Below, in pieces: positions 35,297 to 49,170 of a stretch of 64,000 nt of DNA (positions are counted from its first letter, which is position 1; each line of letters starts with the position of its first letter). A model generated the notes under the pieces. It saw nothing but the letters and a program-made list of their open reading frames with translations, was not told the origin of the DNA and ran no database searches. The position numbers and the translations under genes were made by a program. The stretch spans positions 18,848,001 through 18,912,000 of the forward strand of contig OX327702.1 in the NCBI GenBank assembly GCA_946807835.1. The letters run 5' to 3'. Source of the DNA: Ailanthus altissimus. Lineage: Eukaryota; Streptophyta; Magnoliopsida; Sapindales; Simaroubaceae.

Positions 35297-37879
35297 AACA
35301 CCACTTTTGTTATCAACCTAATCATATTTCAGTACTACCTTCTTTAACTAGTTCCCATATGTCATCAAGGACTCTATAGAAGGCTATTTCCTCGGAGTAA
35401 AGATTTTTGTCCTTTGAACTAGATATTCACATTGTTGTTGCAATAACACTCACACCACAATTTTGTGTCACCCGATTGTTGTCTTGAGCTTTAGTTATAA
35501 ACTTAAAAATATTTATAAGGTATGCAAGATATGTAATGATCGACGAGTGAGGTATTTTGACCAATCAACTTACAATATCATTTATGAGCACATTGCTTCC
35601 AACATCGTTTGAAACCTACAATTTGATACATTTTACATCAAATACTTATAGAATTGTAAGTATATAACTATAAGTATCAAAGTTAGTAACTATATAATGT
35701 GACCTTATTTGATCTAAATTGTATATATGGGCAAAAATCCTTTTTCAAATAAGTGAACTTTTATTAACTTGGGACTAATAATCTCTATGTTGTAACAAGA
35801 ATTACATGGACATATGAGTGACCTCCTATTTTCAAAATTAAGCATTGCAAATTGTAAGAACTGACCAACTTCAACTTTATACTCTTTTGATAGTCTATCA
35901 CTTGATATCTATATTTTGCCTATGTCAAACACAATCGTTACACAATTTATCAAATATATAAACTTATAGATTATAGATTTGAAATTGCACAAACATTGCA
36001 ATAACAAATAAAAAATATACAATTACAACCATAAAGTAGAAGCAAAAACATTAGTCATACAACCCAAAAATAGAAGCAAAACAACCACAGAGCAGAAGTT
36101 GCCAACAAAATAACCGTAAAACATTAGTCAACACTTTTAATTAGTTATACCAGATAGATGTCTCCAAAAGATTACCATTCCATAATTATAAAGTTATTCC
36201 ACATATTATTATTATGAAATTAGAAAATGGAAGAATACTTATTTCAAGTTAAAGACAAATAAAAAAAGTAATATATGAAATTAATGCCTTCTAATCAAAT
36301 TCATTTTTTAACCTTAAGACATAAGGTTTAATGATCCATAAGTTTGAGATTTAGGTTAAGGATGAAGGTTAATTATTGTGAAATCAATGCCTTAAATCAA
36401 TGGATCCAAGAATCTTATTTTAGGCTACATTAATATCAAATCCATCATTGCACACTAAAATACCATATTCTTTTTTCTACCTTGCAAGTCTTGAACTCTC
36501 TCATTTTATCAATACTACTTAAATCTTGATATAAGTTAACACTTAAGGCCATTATGTAATAGAATAATCACAATCATTCCTTATAAATAGATAGAGAAAA
36601 TACAATGTAAAATTCGAGATTTCCAGCTTAAGAAATGCAAACAACCAAAAAGGGCATCAAAGTAATTTGAAGAGAACTAAAGCATGAGCTACATTCTGCT
36701 AGAGATCAACAACATGCTGTTCATATGGAACATAAAAGGACTTTTTACCAAAATAAGAAGATAAAAACCAAAATTCTTTAAGATAATTCTAAAAGTTCAC
36801 TAGTTTTAAATACTAACTATCATCAACATGTGATATTATCAAGTTCTGTTTAATATATTGCAATTAAAAATAAAGATTGTTCTTTATATGATTTTTTAAT
36901 TTGCACTAGTATCTCGAGGGACTACAGAAGCGGGTATTTCTATATCTATATAAGTTTCATTGGCTTTACAAATCACCTTGAAAAGTTTGCTGCATTCAAA
37001 TTATATTTAAAAATAAAATATTTTTATCATAAATAATTGGGCATGCTATTCTTTTTACCATTAATCATTTTGTTATTTGTTTATCAAATTCAGACCTCCA
37101 ATAAAACCTTACAATAAAAATTCAACCCAAACGATAATGCCCAAATTCAAAAATAAATCGATAACAATAATAATTATTAAAACAATTACAATAATAATAA
37201 CAAAACAAACCACTTGGATAAAGAAAAGTGCCCAAATTTAACAAGATTAAACAGAAACCTTAACTAATTAATGAAGTCTGAAAATGAATTTTATAACAAA
37301 AAAAAGTTTGGGTGTATTTTTATCTCTACAATAAGTTTGGGTGTATTCTTATCTCTACAAATCAATGTGAATGGAGATGATATTTCTCATTGAGTTTAGA
37401 TTTCCTCAACCGATTTAGGCTCCACCCCCCTTCTCTATAAATGGAGATAAAAATATAGATCTGTCTCTCTCTCCGATGCACATATAAACATCAATGTACA
37501 TATCTTGTGTTTAACCAAATGTTTAGAGATGGATTATTTATGGATTTGCAGTAATGATTTGAAGAAGTAGAAGAAGTGAAAAATGAAATGAATAATCGAG
37601 ATTAAAGGAAAAATCAATTAACCAAAATAATAAGAAAAGGACATTGTTTGCCCTTTTTTCTTTTCTTTTTATTTCCCCCACTAAAATGGTGCTGTTTTAT
37701 CAAAAAAATTTAAATATTTTGCCCCCAAAATAACATCATTTTAGGGGAATTTTTCCCTCCTAAAACACTATCATTTTGGGCTATAAAATAATCATCTTTA
37801 AAATATTAATTTTTAAAAATTAATTAATTCTTTTTAATCAAAATTATGTCATTTTAAATTTTCTGATACTGTAGTATTA

Positions 37880-38616
37880 ATAATTTATCAACACTTTATA
37901 TTTCTAATATTATAATATTAATAAATTATTAACACTTTAAAAAAGTATCAAGATTAGTGACATAATAATGTCAAATCAATATTCATTCACACCATCTCAA
38001 AAAGTGTGAATAACATAATATCAACAAAAATTAATTTTTCTATTAGTAGCTCATTATTCCAAAGTATAGCCTTACTGTGTGCTTTGCCCTATAGAAAAAG
38101 GCTCTTGACTATGACTTCTCTTGACATGAAACTTGTGGGGAGGGTTCCTTCCTTTGACACTTGGTAAATTTTAGATGTAGGTGATGTTTCACCAAGTCCT
38201 CTTTGATTACATTTTATTCCCTCCGAAACCGAATGGTGGCAATGACAATAATTTATTAACACTTTATGCTTTTAATACTATAATATTAGTAAATTACTAA
38301 CACTATAAAGAAGTGTCAAGATTAGTGATGTAATAATGCCAAATTAATATTCATTCACACCATCTCAAAAAGTGTCTGTAGCATAGTATAAAAAAAAACT
38401 AATTTTTTTATTAGTGGCTCATCATTCCAAGGTATAGCCTTATTGTGTGCCTTGCCCTATTAAAAAAAGGCTCTTGATTATAACTTCTCTTGACATGAAA
38501 CTTGTGGGGAGGGTTCCTTCCTTTGACACTTGGTAAATTTCAGATGCAGGTTATGCTCCACCAAGTCCTCTCTGTTGACATCTTATTCCCTCTGGAACCG
38601 AATGATGGCAATGGCA
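37880..38616. repeat. 368-bp tandem duplication of CACTA end plus flanking DNA
   Basis: About 168 bp of the CACTA right end and about 200 bp of adjoining non-element DNA occur twice in direct orientation: roughly 37880-38247 and 38248-38616, offset 368 bp. Shared landmarks include TAATTTAT.AACACTTTAT, CACACCATCTCAAAAAGTG, GACATGAAACTTGTGGGGAG and CCGAATG.TGGCAATG. The second copy keeps the terminal TAGTG, while the first has TAGTA. Confidence 0.8.
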
Positions 38617-40160
38617 ATGATAAGGCCATCTACTGCCAGTTCATTTACAATGTATTCTTCTGTGAAATATGTGAGCATTTATTACTTTTCAAAATATCAT
38701 TTACTAAATTTTTACCTCTTCCTATTGCTTGAAATTGTAATTCGCATTGTAGCTATAAATGTTGGAATTATTCGTATTTTTTAGGAGGGTGAGATACTTT
38801 TTTGCTCTCCAATTTGTACTTTGATTTTGATGGCTCTTCCTTTCTTGGTGTAAGAGCAAAATCTAATGTTGAGGGCAGTTTGTTAAATGCTACTCCTTAA
38901 TGTTGACCTTTTATCGATTGTCCTTTTATGGATGACCTATTCACAGTAGAACCTTTTTTTGCCTTTTCTTCCAAAATCTCTTCAATTAGTTCCATTTATT
39001 GAGGACGTCCATCTACCAATCCTGTTATGGTTGGTTCATCCACTCCTTCTTAGGAGGTTTCCACTCATTGAGGTATTAAATCTAAGAGGCGTTGACCGTT
39101 TTAATTGCTTCCACAGAAGAATGTAAATAAGTATCTACTTTTATGTTTACTGAGTTCTTTATCCTTCTTAAGGTTTCTCTTTCTTCACATTATAGGTCTT
39201 CATGCTTTTATGAAAGATATTTTCGATGTGGTTCTAGGTTTCTTCTGCTAGGGACCTAAAAAAGCCAGGATGCTAAGAAAGAGGAAGAAGGTATCTAAGC
39301 ACATACTTGAAGATCCTAGTTCAAAGGCTTCTCATAGTAAAAAATGAAAGATCTCCGATCTTGTCGCTAGTGGTGCGGCTTTACATATTAGAGCTAAGGC
39401 ATTTGATGTTAGGAAGATAGTTCTAAAGGCTCTAATGGAACCAATGGCCGCTTTCGAGGTTACTATGAGACTTTATGTAAGAGAGTAGCCAGTCTCAGAA
39501 GTTCCTAAGGAACCTGTTGAGGAGAGGAGTTTTGTGCCTGAGTCCGCAAAGAACCAATTGCTACTTCCAAGGCCTCATGCGGGAAAGGAGCCAGGTATAG
39601 AGGTTCCTAAAGAACCTACTAAGAAGGGGAGTTTCGCACCTAAGTCCATAGCATATCTTTCCTAAGCTAAGGTCACTCTGTCTTCAGTTCCAAATCCTCA
39701 TATATAGAGTTTCATTCCTTATAGTAAGTGTTGTATTTTTGTTTGCATTTTGTTTTGTTTTCTTTAATTCTAGTTCTAACTCTTAATTGTCCTGTTATTG
39801 TAAAGCAGCTGATCAATATTGATCGTGACTCAAGGGACTATATTCCCTTTGGGAACGAAACAAAAAAGAAAAAGGCTTTATCACCTCCCTGACTAGAAGC
39901 AGGAGCAAGGAGATGTCCCACTGATCTATAGCGGTCTCCTCCAAGGGAGCAACCAAAGAGGGTGCCTTGGTTTACAAATGAGTTTTGTCCGCATTTTTAG
40001 AAGGAGGATGGCAACGTAGTGAGGGAATCCACCATCCTCTTTATTGATAGAGAGAGTGCTTTAACTATTCTAGTGAGGATTTTCACTAAAGTTGACATGG
40101 TAATGTTGTCAAGGATAAGTGCTAATAATTGGGAGTGAAAGAGCTCCTCATCTATGGCTA
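38617..40160 (+). pseudogene. Degraded ORF, probably retroelement gag-like
   Basis: Composition between 38800 and 40100 is less AT-rich than its surroundings. Fragments of a reading frame appear with stops, for example a basic stretch RKRKKVSKHILEDPSSKASHS near 39270 and ALHIRAKAFDVRKIVLKALM near 39380. A 104-bp offset internal repeat (39499 and 39603) encodes two versions of a VPKEP..... SF.P.S module. I do not recognise a specific family. Position among LTR fragments and the Lys/Pro-rich character suggest a decayed gag-like protein of a plant retroelement. Confidence 0.3.
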
Positions 40161-40778
40161 TGATAAGTTGGACTTTTATGATTTCTAATTTTATAATCTA
40201 TTGGTTTGAGATAAAATTTATTCTATAGGTGTAATGATATTGGTTAAGGTAATTTAAGAACATCCAAAGATTAATTGAGGATCATACTAAAGTTTTGGCT
40301 TGAAAACTTTCATTGTTACATATAAGTTATTGAGCAAAAAGATTTTTAATCTTTAAAAGCTCTTGTGCTACTTAAGAAAAGTTTTGAGGCTCCAATTGAA
40401 CTTATTTGATATCAATAAGAGATTATTTATTAAGTTTAATATTTTTACATAATTATTAAGTTTGAGTATTAAGAAAGGTCACACTTTAGGCCCTATTAAG
40501 TTTGGGGCATGATACAAGCATTAGACACTTTCATTATATTTAAAAACATATCAAAAAATATTTAGAAAAAACATAAAAACATTACAATGCGATATGAACG
40601 GTAAGTACAAATCTTTGAATCTCACTTGAGAGGAGAATTACATTGAAATATTTGTCACCATTAGAATAAAAGATTGGAAAGAAAATGCAAACAAATTGTA
40701 GGAATATGGCTCAATCTCTTGGCTCAAAGTAAACATTCTCTTAAAATTTGATGAAAATCCTTTAGCACGGAGACACAA

Positions 40779-42491
40779 TGTTAGGGATAATGCCTTAAAA
40801 ATATATATTTATCCTCTTTTTATGAAATTAATAAAGTTACAATTTTATACTTGGTAAATATTCATAATTTTATGACATAAATATAAGAAAATTTCTTGTT
40901 TATTTATGTGACCATAACCTTAGTATATAATTGTTATATACAAGAAGATTAAAGTTATGGATAATAAATAAAAAAAGACTATAATAAATTAATTAAAGTT
41001 TGAGATCTTTAATTAAATATTACTAGTATGATCTACTTATATTTAGAATGTAGTGATTTTATTCGGATCACTAATGTAGTGACATTATAGTGAAGGCACT
41101 TTATATAATATGATTATATAGGACTAGAACAGAAGTAATTTGAATTTTTATGTAAAATACCGTTGTTAATTAAGAATTTAAATAATGTCAACTAATGAGC
41201 ATATGCAGATCAACCTTAATCTTAAGGGATCATAAACTCATGTTTATGTCATTTGAAATACTTGTTACGGTTTGTTTAAAGAACAAGTTAAAAACTTATA
41301 TTTTGGTGACGTAGTGAGATAAATGGTTGGGAATATGATTTACAAATATGAAATCCATTCCTTCCTAACAGAAGTTAGAAAAAAGGTTCTCTTAAAGGTT
41401 AATTATAGAATTGAACGGTTAGAGCGCTCAATTTGTAATAATATTATAAATTAACTATTCACTGGTGAATTAATGATACTTAAGAATAAATAAATAATTA
41501 GAGGAGTAAAACAATAATTGACTTAACTCTAATTATGAACCATCTATGGAGGGTTGAATTGCATGTAGTGATTAAATCAATAGACTGCTCTAAGTTTTAT
41601 GAGTAAATTATATCTACAATTTCAAGAGTACAATTATAGGTTTTTAGTGAAATAACACTAGAATTAATAAATTAAATTAATTAATTAAAGAGTTTAATTA
41701 ATTATTCAAAATTTATTAGAGCTTGAAATTATAGGTCCATAGGTCCTACCACCTCTTTCGTTTTTACAGTGAATAATTAAAAAACATATTGTGTTATTAC
41801 ACAAATTATTTATATCCAAAAAATAGTTTTTAAATACGTATATTTTATATTTAGATAAAATTAATTAATTAATTAAGAATTAATTAATATAGATAATATT
41901 TTATCTAAATATAATTAAATATTTAATTTAAGAAATTAATTAAATAAAATTTTAAAGATAATTTTTGAAATTATCAAAAAAAAATTATTTTAATTAAGTG
42001 TTTTTCTTTTTATAAAAGACTAAAGTTCGTTAATTTTAGAAATCTAATAATGCTCAATTGTTGACTATTATATGTTTCGACAAAGAGTATGACTCTGTGG
42101 TTTATATTAATTAGGTCTCTTGTTAATAGATAATAATTTAATTGATAAATATTATAATTAAATTATTATTTTAAAATGAGAATATTAGCCTAAAGATGAG
42201 ACTTACATAAAAATACGAAAAACACGCCGAATACGTATTTTTTTAAGAGAATAAAAAATAAAAAGTCCACTCTTTTTCTTACTGTAGAATAAGAGATTTG
42301 GTTTGAAATCTTTTAATAAAAGAAAACTTAGCGTGGATTCAAGTATATCTTTATTTTTATTAAATTTTATTTATTTTAACATCAAATTCATATATTCATA
42401 AGATCATAAGATAAAAAGTATTTTTATCTGATAAAAATAAAGATTAAAGAATTTTTATTTTCTATTTCACTGCATTATGAATGTCATAACA
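40779..42491. mobile_element. Solo LTR candidate, Ty1/copia-like
   Basis: The segment begins TGTTAGGGATAATGCC and can be closed at CATAACA (42491), giving complementary TGTTA...TAACA ends. Phrases such as GAGCATATGCAGATCAACC and AAATTATAGGTCCATAGGTCC are of a style familiar from plant copia LTRs. It has no coding content and is strongly AT-rich. Flanking pentamers CACAA and ATTCA do not match, so the right boundary or target duplication is uncertain. Confidence 0.4.
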
Positions 42492-44630
42492 ATTCAACGC
42501 ACATCTCATCAACAAGTTGTTAACACTAATTCTAAATAACCATTTGAAACCCTTTACAATATGAAACCTAATTTCTTAATAATTAAAACTTTGGATATCA
42601 ATGATATCCTTTCTTAAAACCATACAACAAACATAAATTTAATTAGTGGATTGCTAATATTATCTATGGTTTCACTAATCTAAATTGAAAAGCATGCAAT
42701 TTATAATGAAAATTCCTTGACCTTTGTCATTTCATCAAATGAAATTTCAATTTTATGGAATAAATTCTATACTAGGTCGTGCTGATTTGGTCTATAAGAG
42801 CTAGTTGATAATAATTCATCTAAAGCTAATCATGTAGAGGATAACTTTTATTCCTCAGTTCAAGTAGATTTGAATGATGGGATTGAAATTTGTCCTTCAA
42901 CATCATCACAAAATATGAACTGATCAAACTCAAGTAGTCAAGAGATTGAAGCACACAGTGAAAATCAAAATACTCGATCTTCGGAAACACATGCACATAC
43001 AACAAGACATGGTACCAAAAACCTCACAATCATAAAACTAACAACCAAAAACTTCTATAATACACACATTTCATGATAACATAGTACCAAATCTTTTTGA
43101 AACATAATCAACGTGAAGGCAACTTTGAAAAATTGGACTTGGATCACAACCCACTAATGTAGCCTATATTAGCTTACTAATCCAGCCCAATAACAAGTTG
43201 ATGAGTCCAGATAAAACTCAGAGTTTATGGTATAAGAACTATATATATGAGTACTATTAGCCTAAGGATTCACGAGGTTTCATAAACTTAAGTTTTGATG
43301 ATAATAAATGATTTTTTCTATTCTTACTCACGTTTGATTTAGGTTGTGCAGGAAAATATATCCTTGCAATCATGTTATAAGATATTTAAATTGTTGTAAA
43401 TCATATGGTGGAGATCTTACACATGTTTAATATCAAATGAAAATTATGTTTTAAATTCAAATGAATTTAAAGCAAGATTCTATTCATGTCAAATATCTTA
43501 TAAAATTTAATGCAAAACATGGAAAGTTAAAAGTTATAATCTTATGGAGTTAATGGGGGAGATTATGCAAGCATGGAAGGTCAAAGCTAGGATCATGATC
43601 AAGATAGAAACAAGCTTACCTACATGAATACACACATAGGAAAATGGGATTAGTATTAGTGTGTGTATGTAATCTTGGATATGGTCAATATACCTACCAA
43701 TATCAAGTAATAACTCATAATAACTTAAATATGGACCTTAGTTTACCAACTGAGAATAAGGGATGAACATTGAGTCTTAAACTTATATTGAACAACTATT
43801 AGACCAATCTTAGTCATATGGATCTTAGGAAACCTTGTTTGAACCAAAACAGAACCTTATTACACAAAACAAAGTCAAATGACTTGAGGATTCAAAAATT
43901 TTCCCAAGTTGGTTGACTGCACTATCCCAACTAATTGACCCAAGAGACTCCCTTTTACTAATTGTATGGATTATCTCATGCCTATATAATCCCATCTATA
44001 CCTTAAAATCAAAATACAACCAACATATTAACAATTTTATCAATTGTTGAAAACACTAACCTATCATGTTGCCTATTCTCTAGTGTTTTCTCAACTTCTC
44101 TTAAGCTTAAATTAAGCGTAATATTTTCTTGAGATTTTATGAGATATTGACCCTATTCTTAATTACATATTTGATATATCTCTTATAAGTATTGGGCAAA
44201 TTTTGGTTGTACATTTGGTCATTTGTGAGTTTAGACTTTTTTTTTTTTAAAAAGAAGTTGATTAACACTTGTAAGCTAATTAGTGTATGGTTAATTGGCA
44301 TCGCAAGCCAATTGGATTGTAAAGGTTTGATTAGTAATAAAAAAGTTAATCGCTTTGGTATTGGGATTAGGTTATTGATAGCTTGTAGCGTTAATGTGGA
44401 ATCTTTAAGCCAGGTAGCTTGTAGCGTTAATGTATACAAAAGGTTGCAAAAAAGTCAATTTGATCTCTTTATTACTTACTTTGTTATTTTTAATACTTTA
44501 TTTTATTTATTGATTTAATTGATTATTGTGTTAAAACTAACTTTATTGCTTGTCATGTTTGATAGGTTTTTTTTATTAAAAAGTTGTAATCACAAAGATA
44601 ATATCGAATTAGATTCTTAATCATTAAGTT
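42492..44630. other. Intergenic DNA, in part LTR-like
   Basis: A short frame at about 42800-42930 (DNNSSKANHVEDNFYSS..) may be a retroelement linker relic. From 43290 the phrase AAGTTTTGATGATAATAAATG and a GGGGGAGATT word near 43555 recall the borders of Sirevirus-type copia LTRs. A 16-bp unit, GCTTGTAGCGTTAATG, is repeated at about 44381 and 44418. No host gene was seen. Confidence 0.35.
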
Positions 44631-44637
44631 TTTAAAT

Positions 44638-46495
44638 GTTAAAAAAAATAAAATAAAATAAAATAATTTAAATTTATTTATTTTAAAAACTATCTTTTTT
44701 TAACTTCTCAACTTATTATTTTTATTTTTTTTAACTTTATTTTTTTTATTAGATTTGTTTTCCTTATTTTAATTTATTCTTATTAGATTTATTTCTTTTT
44801 CTATTTTAATTTATTGTAAACTCTATAAATACTCAAACATTTATTAATAAAAATACAAATAATGCAATATTTTTTCTTTTCTCTAAATCTCTATATAATA
44901 TCAAAATCTCTTATAAGTTAATCTTTCACCTCCACTAAATCACTGCACAACAGTCAAGTAAAGGCCTACAGATTAACCAAATGAGTTCATGATAATTTTT
45001 TGTTTTAATTTTAAGTACTAGCAAATTTTTTAACACTATATTTAATTCATCCTCCATCAATGTTGTTTCTTCCTTTCCATCAACAATGTGCATAAACAGT
45101 AACTAACTTCAAATATTACCTATGAACATGTGAATAGTATTATTGCTTATAATCATGAATAGTATCCACTATTTTGGTCAGTCATTATTTTCATAATTCC
45201 TTCTCTTAACTATGATTATAGTAAATAATTAAATTATTTTTCGCAATACGTAAAAATTCAATCAATCTTTTATCATCCTTAACACTAAACAATCTCTCAA
45301 AAAATTAAAAAAAAATATCTCCTCTATCCGTCTCTATAGGTTATTTTAGTTCTGTTATGAGATTAAACTTTTATAAATTATTTTTTTCCTTTCTATTCTG
45401 TTATGAGATTAAACTCCTATAAATTATTTCCCTCCCCTTCTTAGAATTAAATTCGTATAAACTACTTCTCTTATTCTTTTTCCAAACAGGTCTTTCATTT
45501 TTGTTTTGTTTAAGGGTTAACCTATATTTTATTCCCCAACACGACTTTTACTTTTCTATTTTATTTTAAGGGTTGACTCTCTTTCATTCTTAAATGGGTC
45601 TTTATTTCTGTTTTATTTTAAGGGTTTCACCTTTTCTATTACTTAAGAGTTTTTATTTTTCCTTTTATTTTAAGAGCTTCCTCTTTATTTTGAAAAGAAA
45701 AAGTTTATTTTCCTTTTTATTACTTCATTCTTCTTTAAGTTTCAAAATCCTTCAAGCTCAACAACTTGAGCTAGTCTTCGACTTCATTTTTCATCTTTAA
45801 TTTCTTTACTATATATCTCTCTTCTCCTTTGTGATTGTTCTTTTGCTTTTGATACTTCTTCTAATAAAAGAGAATCATTAATAATACAAAAATTATTGTT
45901 TATCTTTTTTTAATAGTTTATTGCCCACTAAGTCAAATTAACAACAGTTGCATGATTCTGTCTAATAACAAGTGCTTTAACCTTTTTCAGCAGTCTCCAT
46001 CACAGTGCAACAATATTACCACCCAATTGCCACGATACCATTTCTATGCATCATTGTCACTACATCATTACCCATTCTAGCACTGCGGAGTCCTCTACAA
46101 TTCTTTTTCGCACACTCAATTTCTCATCTTGAAGAACAAGATTCGTCTCTCTCGTCTAACCTTCTCTTCTTAACGGGCAAAATTAGACTCTCCTCCCGAA
46201 GCTCCATCTTGCATGGGCATAAGAAAAAAAATTAAGAGATTTAGTTTAATTTGAATTTATTTATTTAGGAATTACCATTTTTAGCTTCTCAACCTATTAG
46301 ATTTATTTCTTTTTTAGATTTATCTTTTTCTTATTAGATTTTTTTTTGTTTATTCTTATTATGTTTATTTCTCTTTTAGGTTTACCTTTTTCTTATTTTA
46401 TTTTATTATAAACTCTATAAATACTCAAGCATTCATCAATGAGAATACAAACAATGCAATATTTTCTATTCTCTAAAAATCTATGTATTAAAGTT
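44638..46495. mobile_element. Short non-coding element bounded by direct repeats (TRIM/LARD-like)
   Basis: About 230-250 bp at 44640-44900 recurs at 46225-46495 (offset about 1592 bp). The shared landmarks are AATTTATTTATTT, TTCTTATTAGATTT, ACTCTATAAATACTCAA (TATA-like), AATACAAA.AATGCAATATTTT and CTCTAAA. This is the layout of two LTRs with promoter and R regions. Just after the left copy, TATCAAAATCTC weakly resembles a Met-tRNA primer site. Just before the right copy, AAGAAAAAAAATTAAGAGA could be the polypurine tract. The 1.3-kb interior (44950-46220) has no gag or pol. Confidence 0.5.
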
Positions 46496-46738
46496 GATTA
46501 AATAAATGAAGTGATATTCTCTTCAATCAGTTGAGTTGATTTTTATATTTGAACTTGTAAAGATTTATTAAAATTGGTTATTATTGTTAAAAATAGTTAA
46601 AACCCAATTTACCCCTCTCCTCCCTATTAAGTTGTCATATCTTAGTTCATAACTACAATATTAAAGAAATCATTTCACCTTGCACAACTATTATAATAGA
46701 AGATTTGATGGCTATAATAATTGAGAAAGCTAACATAC

Positions 46739-47080
46739 AATGTTTATGTGATTTGATCTTTAATCTTGCTTACATCAAACGCCTAATGTAAACTGTGCTT
46801 GATGGTTTCACTAACTTGGTCTATCTTGAAGACCCTTTGACTAGATTTCTATCTTTAAAAACAACTTATTAATCTAGAACTCAAAATATAGTCACATACG
46901 AGATATTCAAACAAATAAGTAGGATAGACAATATACAAATATGAAATGAATAAATTATAGAGTGACATCATGTTTATATGGTTCGATCCCTAATCTAACT
47001 TACATCAACGCCTTGAAGCGGACCTTACTTGAGGATTTCACTAATTTAGTCTATTGCAAAGACTTTTTGATCAACTTTTT
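46739..47080. repeat. Two diverged direct repeats, 230 bp apart
   Basis: A unit of about 108 bp (TGTTTATGTGATTTGATC.. TTACATCAA.CGCC.. TTTCACTAA.TT.GTCTAT) occurs at about 46741 and 46971. The GTGGTTCGATC..CTTACATCAACG wording is typical of terminal segments of plant copia LTRs; the assignment is tentative. Confidence 0.5.
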
Positions 47081-47189
47081 AAGTATTAATCAAACCCTTA
47101 TAATCAATTTTTCTTTTTTTTTTATTAGGCACCAATTAAATTTTTACAAAGAATAAATTAAAAATGATAAAAGCTCTTTTAAAGTGTAG

Positions 47190-49170
47190 ATATAATTAGG
47201 GGTGAGTATTTTCAATTCAGTTTAGTTTTTGGGTGGAAATGAAAACTTTCTTAGGAAGTTGGCTTTTGGTGTTAGGCTTCTGTTAAGATCACTTTCTTAG
47301 GATATTTTATATGTGTTTTTCTTTGTTTTCAAAATCATTTTGCTTTTTTATTTTATTCTTCTTATTTAGGCCTCTAAAAAATCGCTCTTTTTTTAATTAT
47401 ACAACAACTCATATAAAAATCTAATAGAAAATAGTCCAATTTTTATTTAACTTTGTACATCTTTATACCAAATATAATAGTTAAATAAAACAATACAATA
47501 GAATTAAAAATATTCATACAATTAGGTAACAACACAAATAATATGTTATAAAAATAAACCTAATTCTTGAAATAGAAAAAAAATTCAACAAATGGATGCT
47601 ACTTGATGGGCGGCAAATGTTGACGAGGATTGAAGAGTGGTGGGGCAGTGTGTTGGAGGCGGGCTGAGCGGGTGGGGTTTTTCAAGGAGGGGTGAGCAGC
47701 TGGGTGTGAGAATGAGCAAAATTTGAAAATGAAAATGAGGCTGGCGATAGGAAGTGGTGGGCAGTATGGTAGAGAGCTGTGTGGCTAGGTTCTGGCCGTG
47801 AGTGAGAGTGGTACTAACAAACCAGTGCAACTTCTAATCATAAGTTGAAGTGTGTTGTTTTTAAATTTTTTTTTAAAAAAATTAGTTCCTTAATTTTTGG
47901 TTTAGGATTTAAAATTTGAGAACTTAATCGATTTTGCAATTTGTCACAGCAAAATTGAAAATAAAACTAAACTAGCTTGGTTCAATTCATTTCACTCGCT
48001 CTAGTTCAATTTTAATTTTTTGCCCACCTTAAATATAATAATTTTAATATAAAAATTGAGTATTTATATTCTTTACAAAGGATAAGAAGGTTATCGATTA
48101 CTTCTCTTCTATTTTGAAAATGAATAAAACTTGTATTCATGAAAAAAAATGAAAAAATTAATTATTTATAGTCATTATAAAATGTTTCATGTCCAAATTG
48201 ATTTGGCGCCTTTCTAAACTGTCAAATTGCTTTAAGCAGATCAGCTATTAACTTAAACTCATTTTTGAAACCAGTTGAAAAAATGACTTGATGGTTAAAT
48301 CATCAAACCACTTTGCATTATTTTAAAAAACTTTTTATTTTATTTCAAAAATATTGTTTTTATCTGTTAGGTAGAATTATCAAAATCTTTAAGATCTTGT
48401 AGACTAACTATGTAGTTTACACATCATTATAAAGGTTGATTGACTTTTTTAAAGTCAATTTTATTGTGATTTAAGCTTATTTAGAGCAAGTTTAATAGAA
48501 TTCTCATGCAATTCACTTGAGGCGCTAACTTAGGCTACATAAATGCAAAGCCATGTAAAACTCTTTGTGCTTACTCTCTTTTTACATTGTAACAATTATA
48601 TTGATCAATTTTAATCGTCTTATTGCTTTATTATTATATTAATTTGTGATAATTACATTAAAATTTAAAACACCTAATTTACCCCGTCTTAAATTGAGTA
48701 AGGTTGGACAGAGTTAGGGTTTTGGTCACCTTGGTTTCTGAAATTCAGTTTGGATTTTTTAAGAATAGACTTGGAGGTTGGGTGTTTGGTGAGGTGGGGG
48801 ATGTGTGTTGAATTTGGCCAACATTGGCGATGGATGTGTAGCGACACGGCCAACAATCGCAACAAGCTAGTTTGTAGTAATGATTAGTTTCACGTCGATT
48901 TGGGTGTTGATACTTTTATTCTCATTGGTGGCGGTTGGCTAGTTGTTAGCAGATGGTGGCTGAAGCAGAGATTGACGTTGAGTTGAGACTTGAGAGAGTT
49001 ATAGTGTTTTTTTAAATAAATTAATTAGGTTTTTTTTTCTTTGGGTGGGAACACGCAATTTATTTTAATTTTGATTCAAATATTTAATTTTTTTAATTAA
49101 ATTAAACTAAACCAAACCGCTTTAATTTAATCGGTTCAAGTTTAAATTACCCACCCTACTAAATAGAGTT
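47190..49170. mobile_element. Two non-coding transposon-like segments with GGGTGRGYA / YACCCACC termini
   Basis: The first segment starts GGGGTGAGTATTTTCAATTCAG (about 47196) and ends TTTTTTGCCCACCTT (about 48033). The second ends TTTAAATTACCCACCCTA (about 49160) after a region with GCGATGG and CGACACGGCC patches (48690-48980). Both hold GC-richer patches (47590-47830 and 48750-49000) within AT-rich arms. The similar inverted end motifs suggest related non-autonomous elements. No protein domain was recognised in either. Confidence 0.35.

Larger units (their letters stand above)
34082..38048. mobile_element. CACTA (En/Spm) transposon relic, about 4 kb
   Basis: The left terminus reads CACTACTAGAAAAAAATGC. 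The right end reads as its inverted partner (ATTAGTA at 38042-38048; the duplicated copy at 38416 keeps ATTAGTG, i.e. CACTAAT inverted). The 3-bp flanks are GTT and GCT, one transition apart. Inside the left end are six near-palindromic 16-17 bp repeats, and on the minus strand there is a CACTA-type DUF4216 fragment. The remaining interior (35300-37850) is AT-rich with scattered stops, and no intact TNP2-like transposase was found. The element is dead. Confidence 0.72.
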
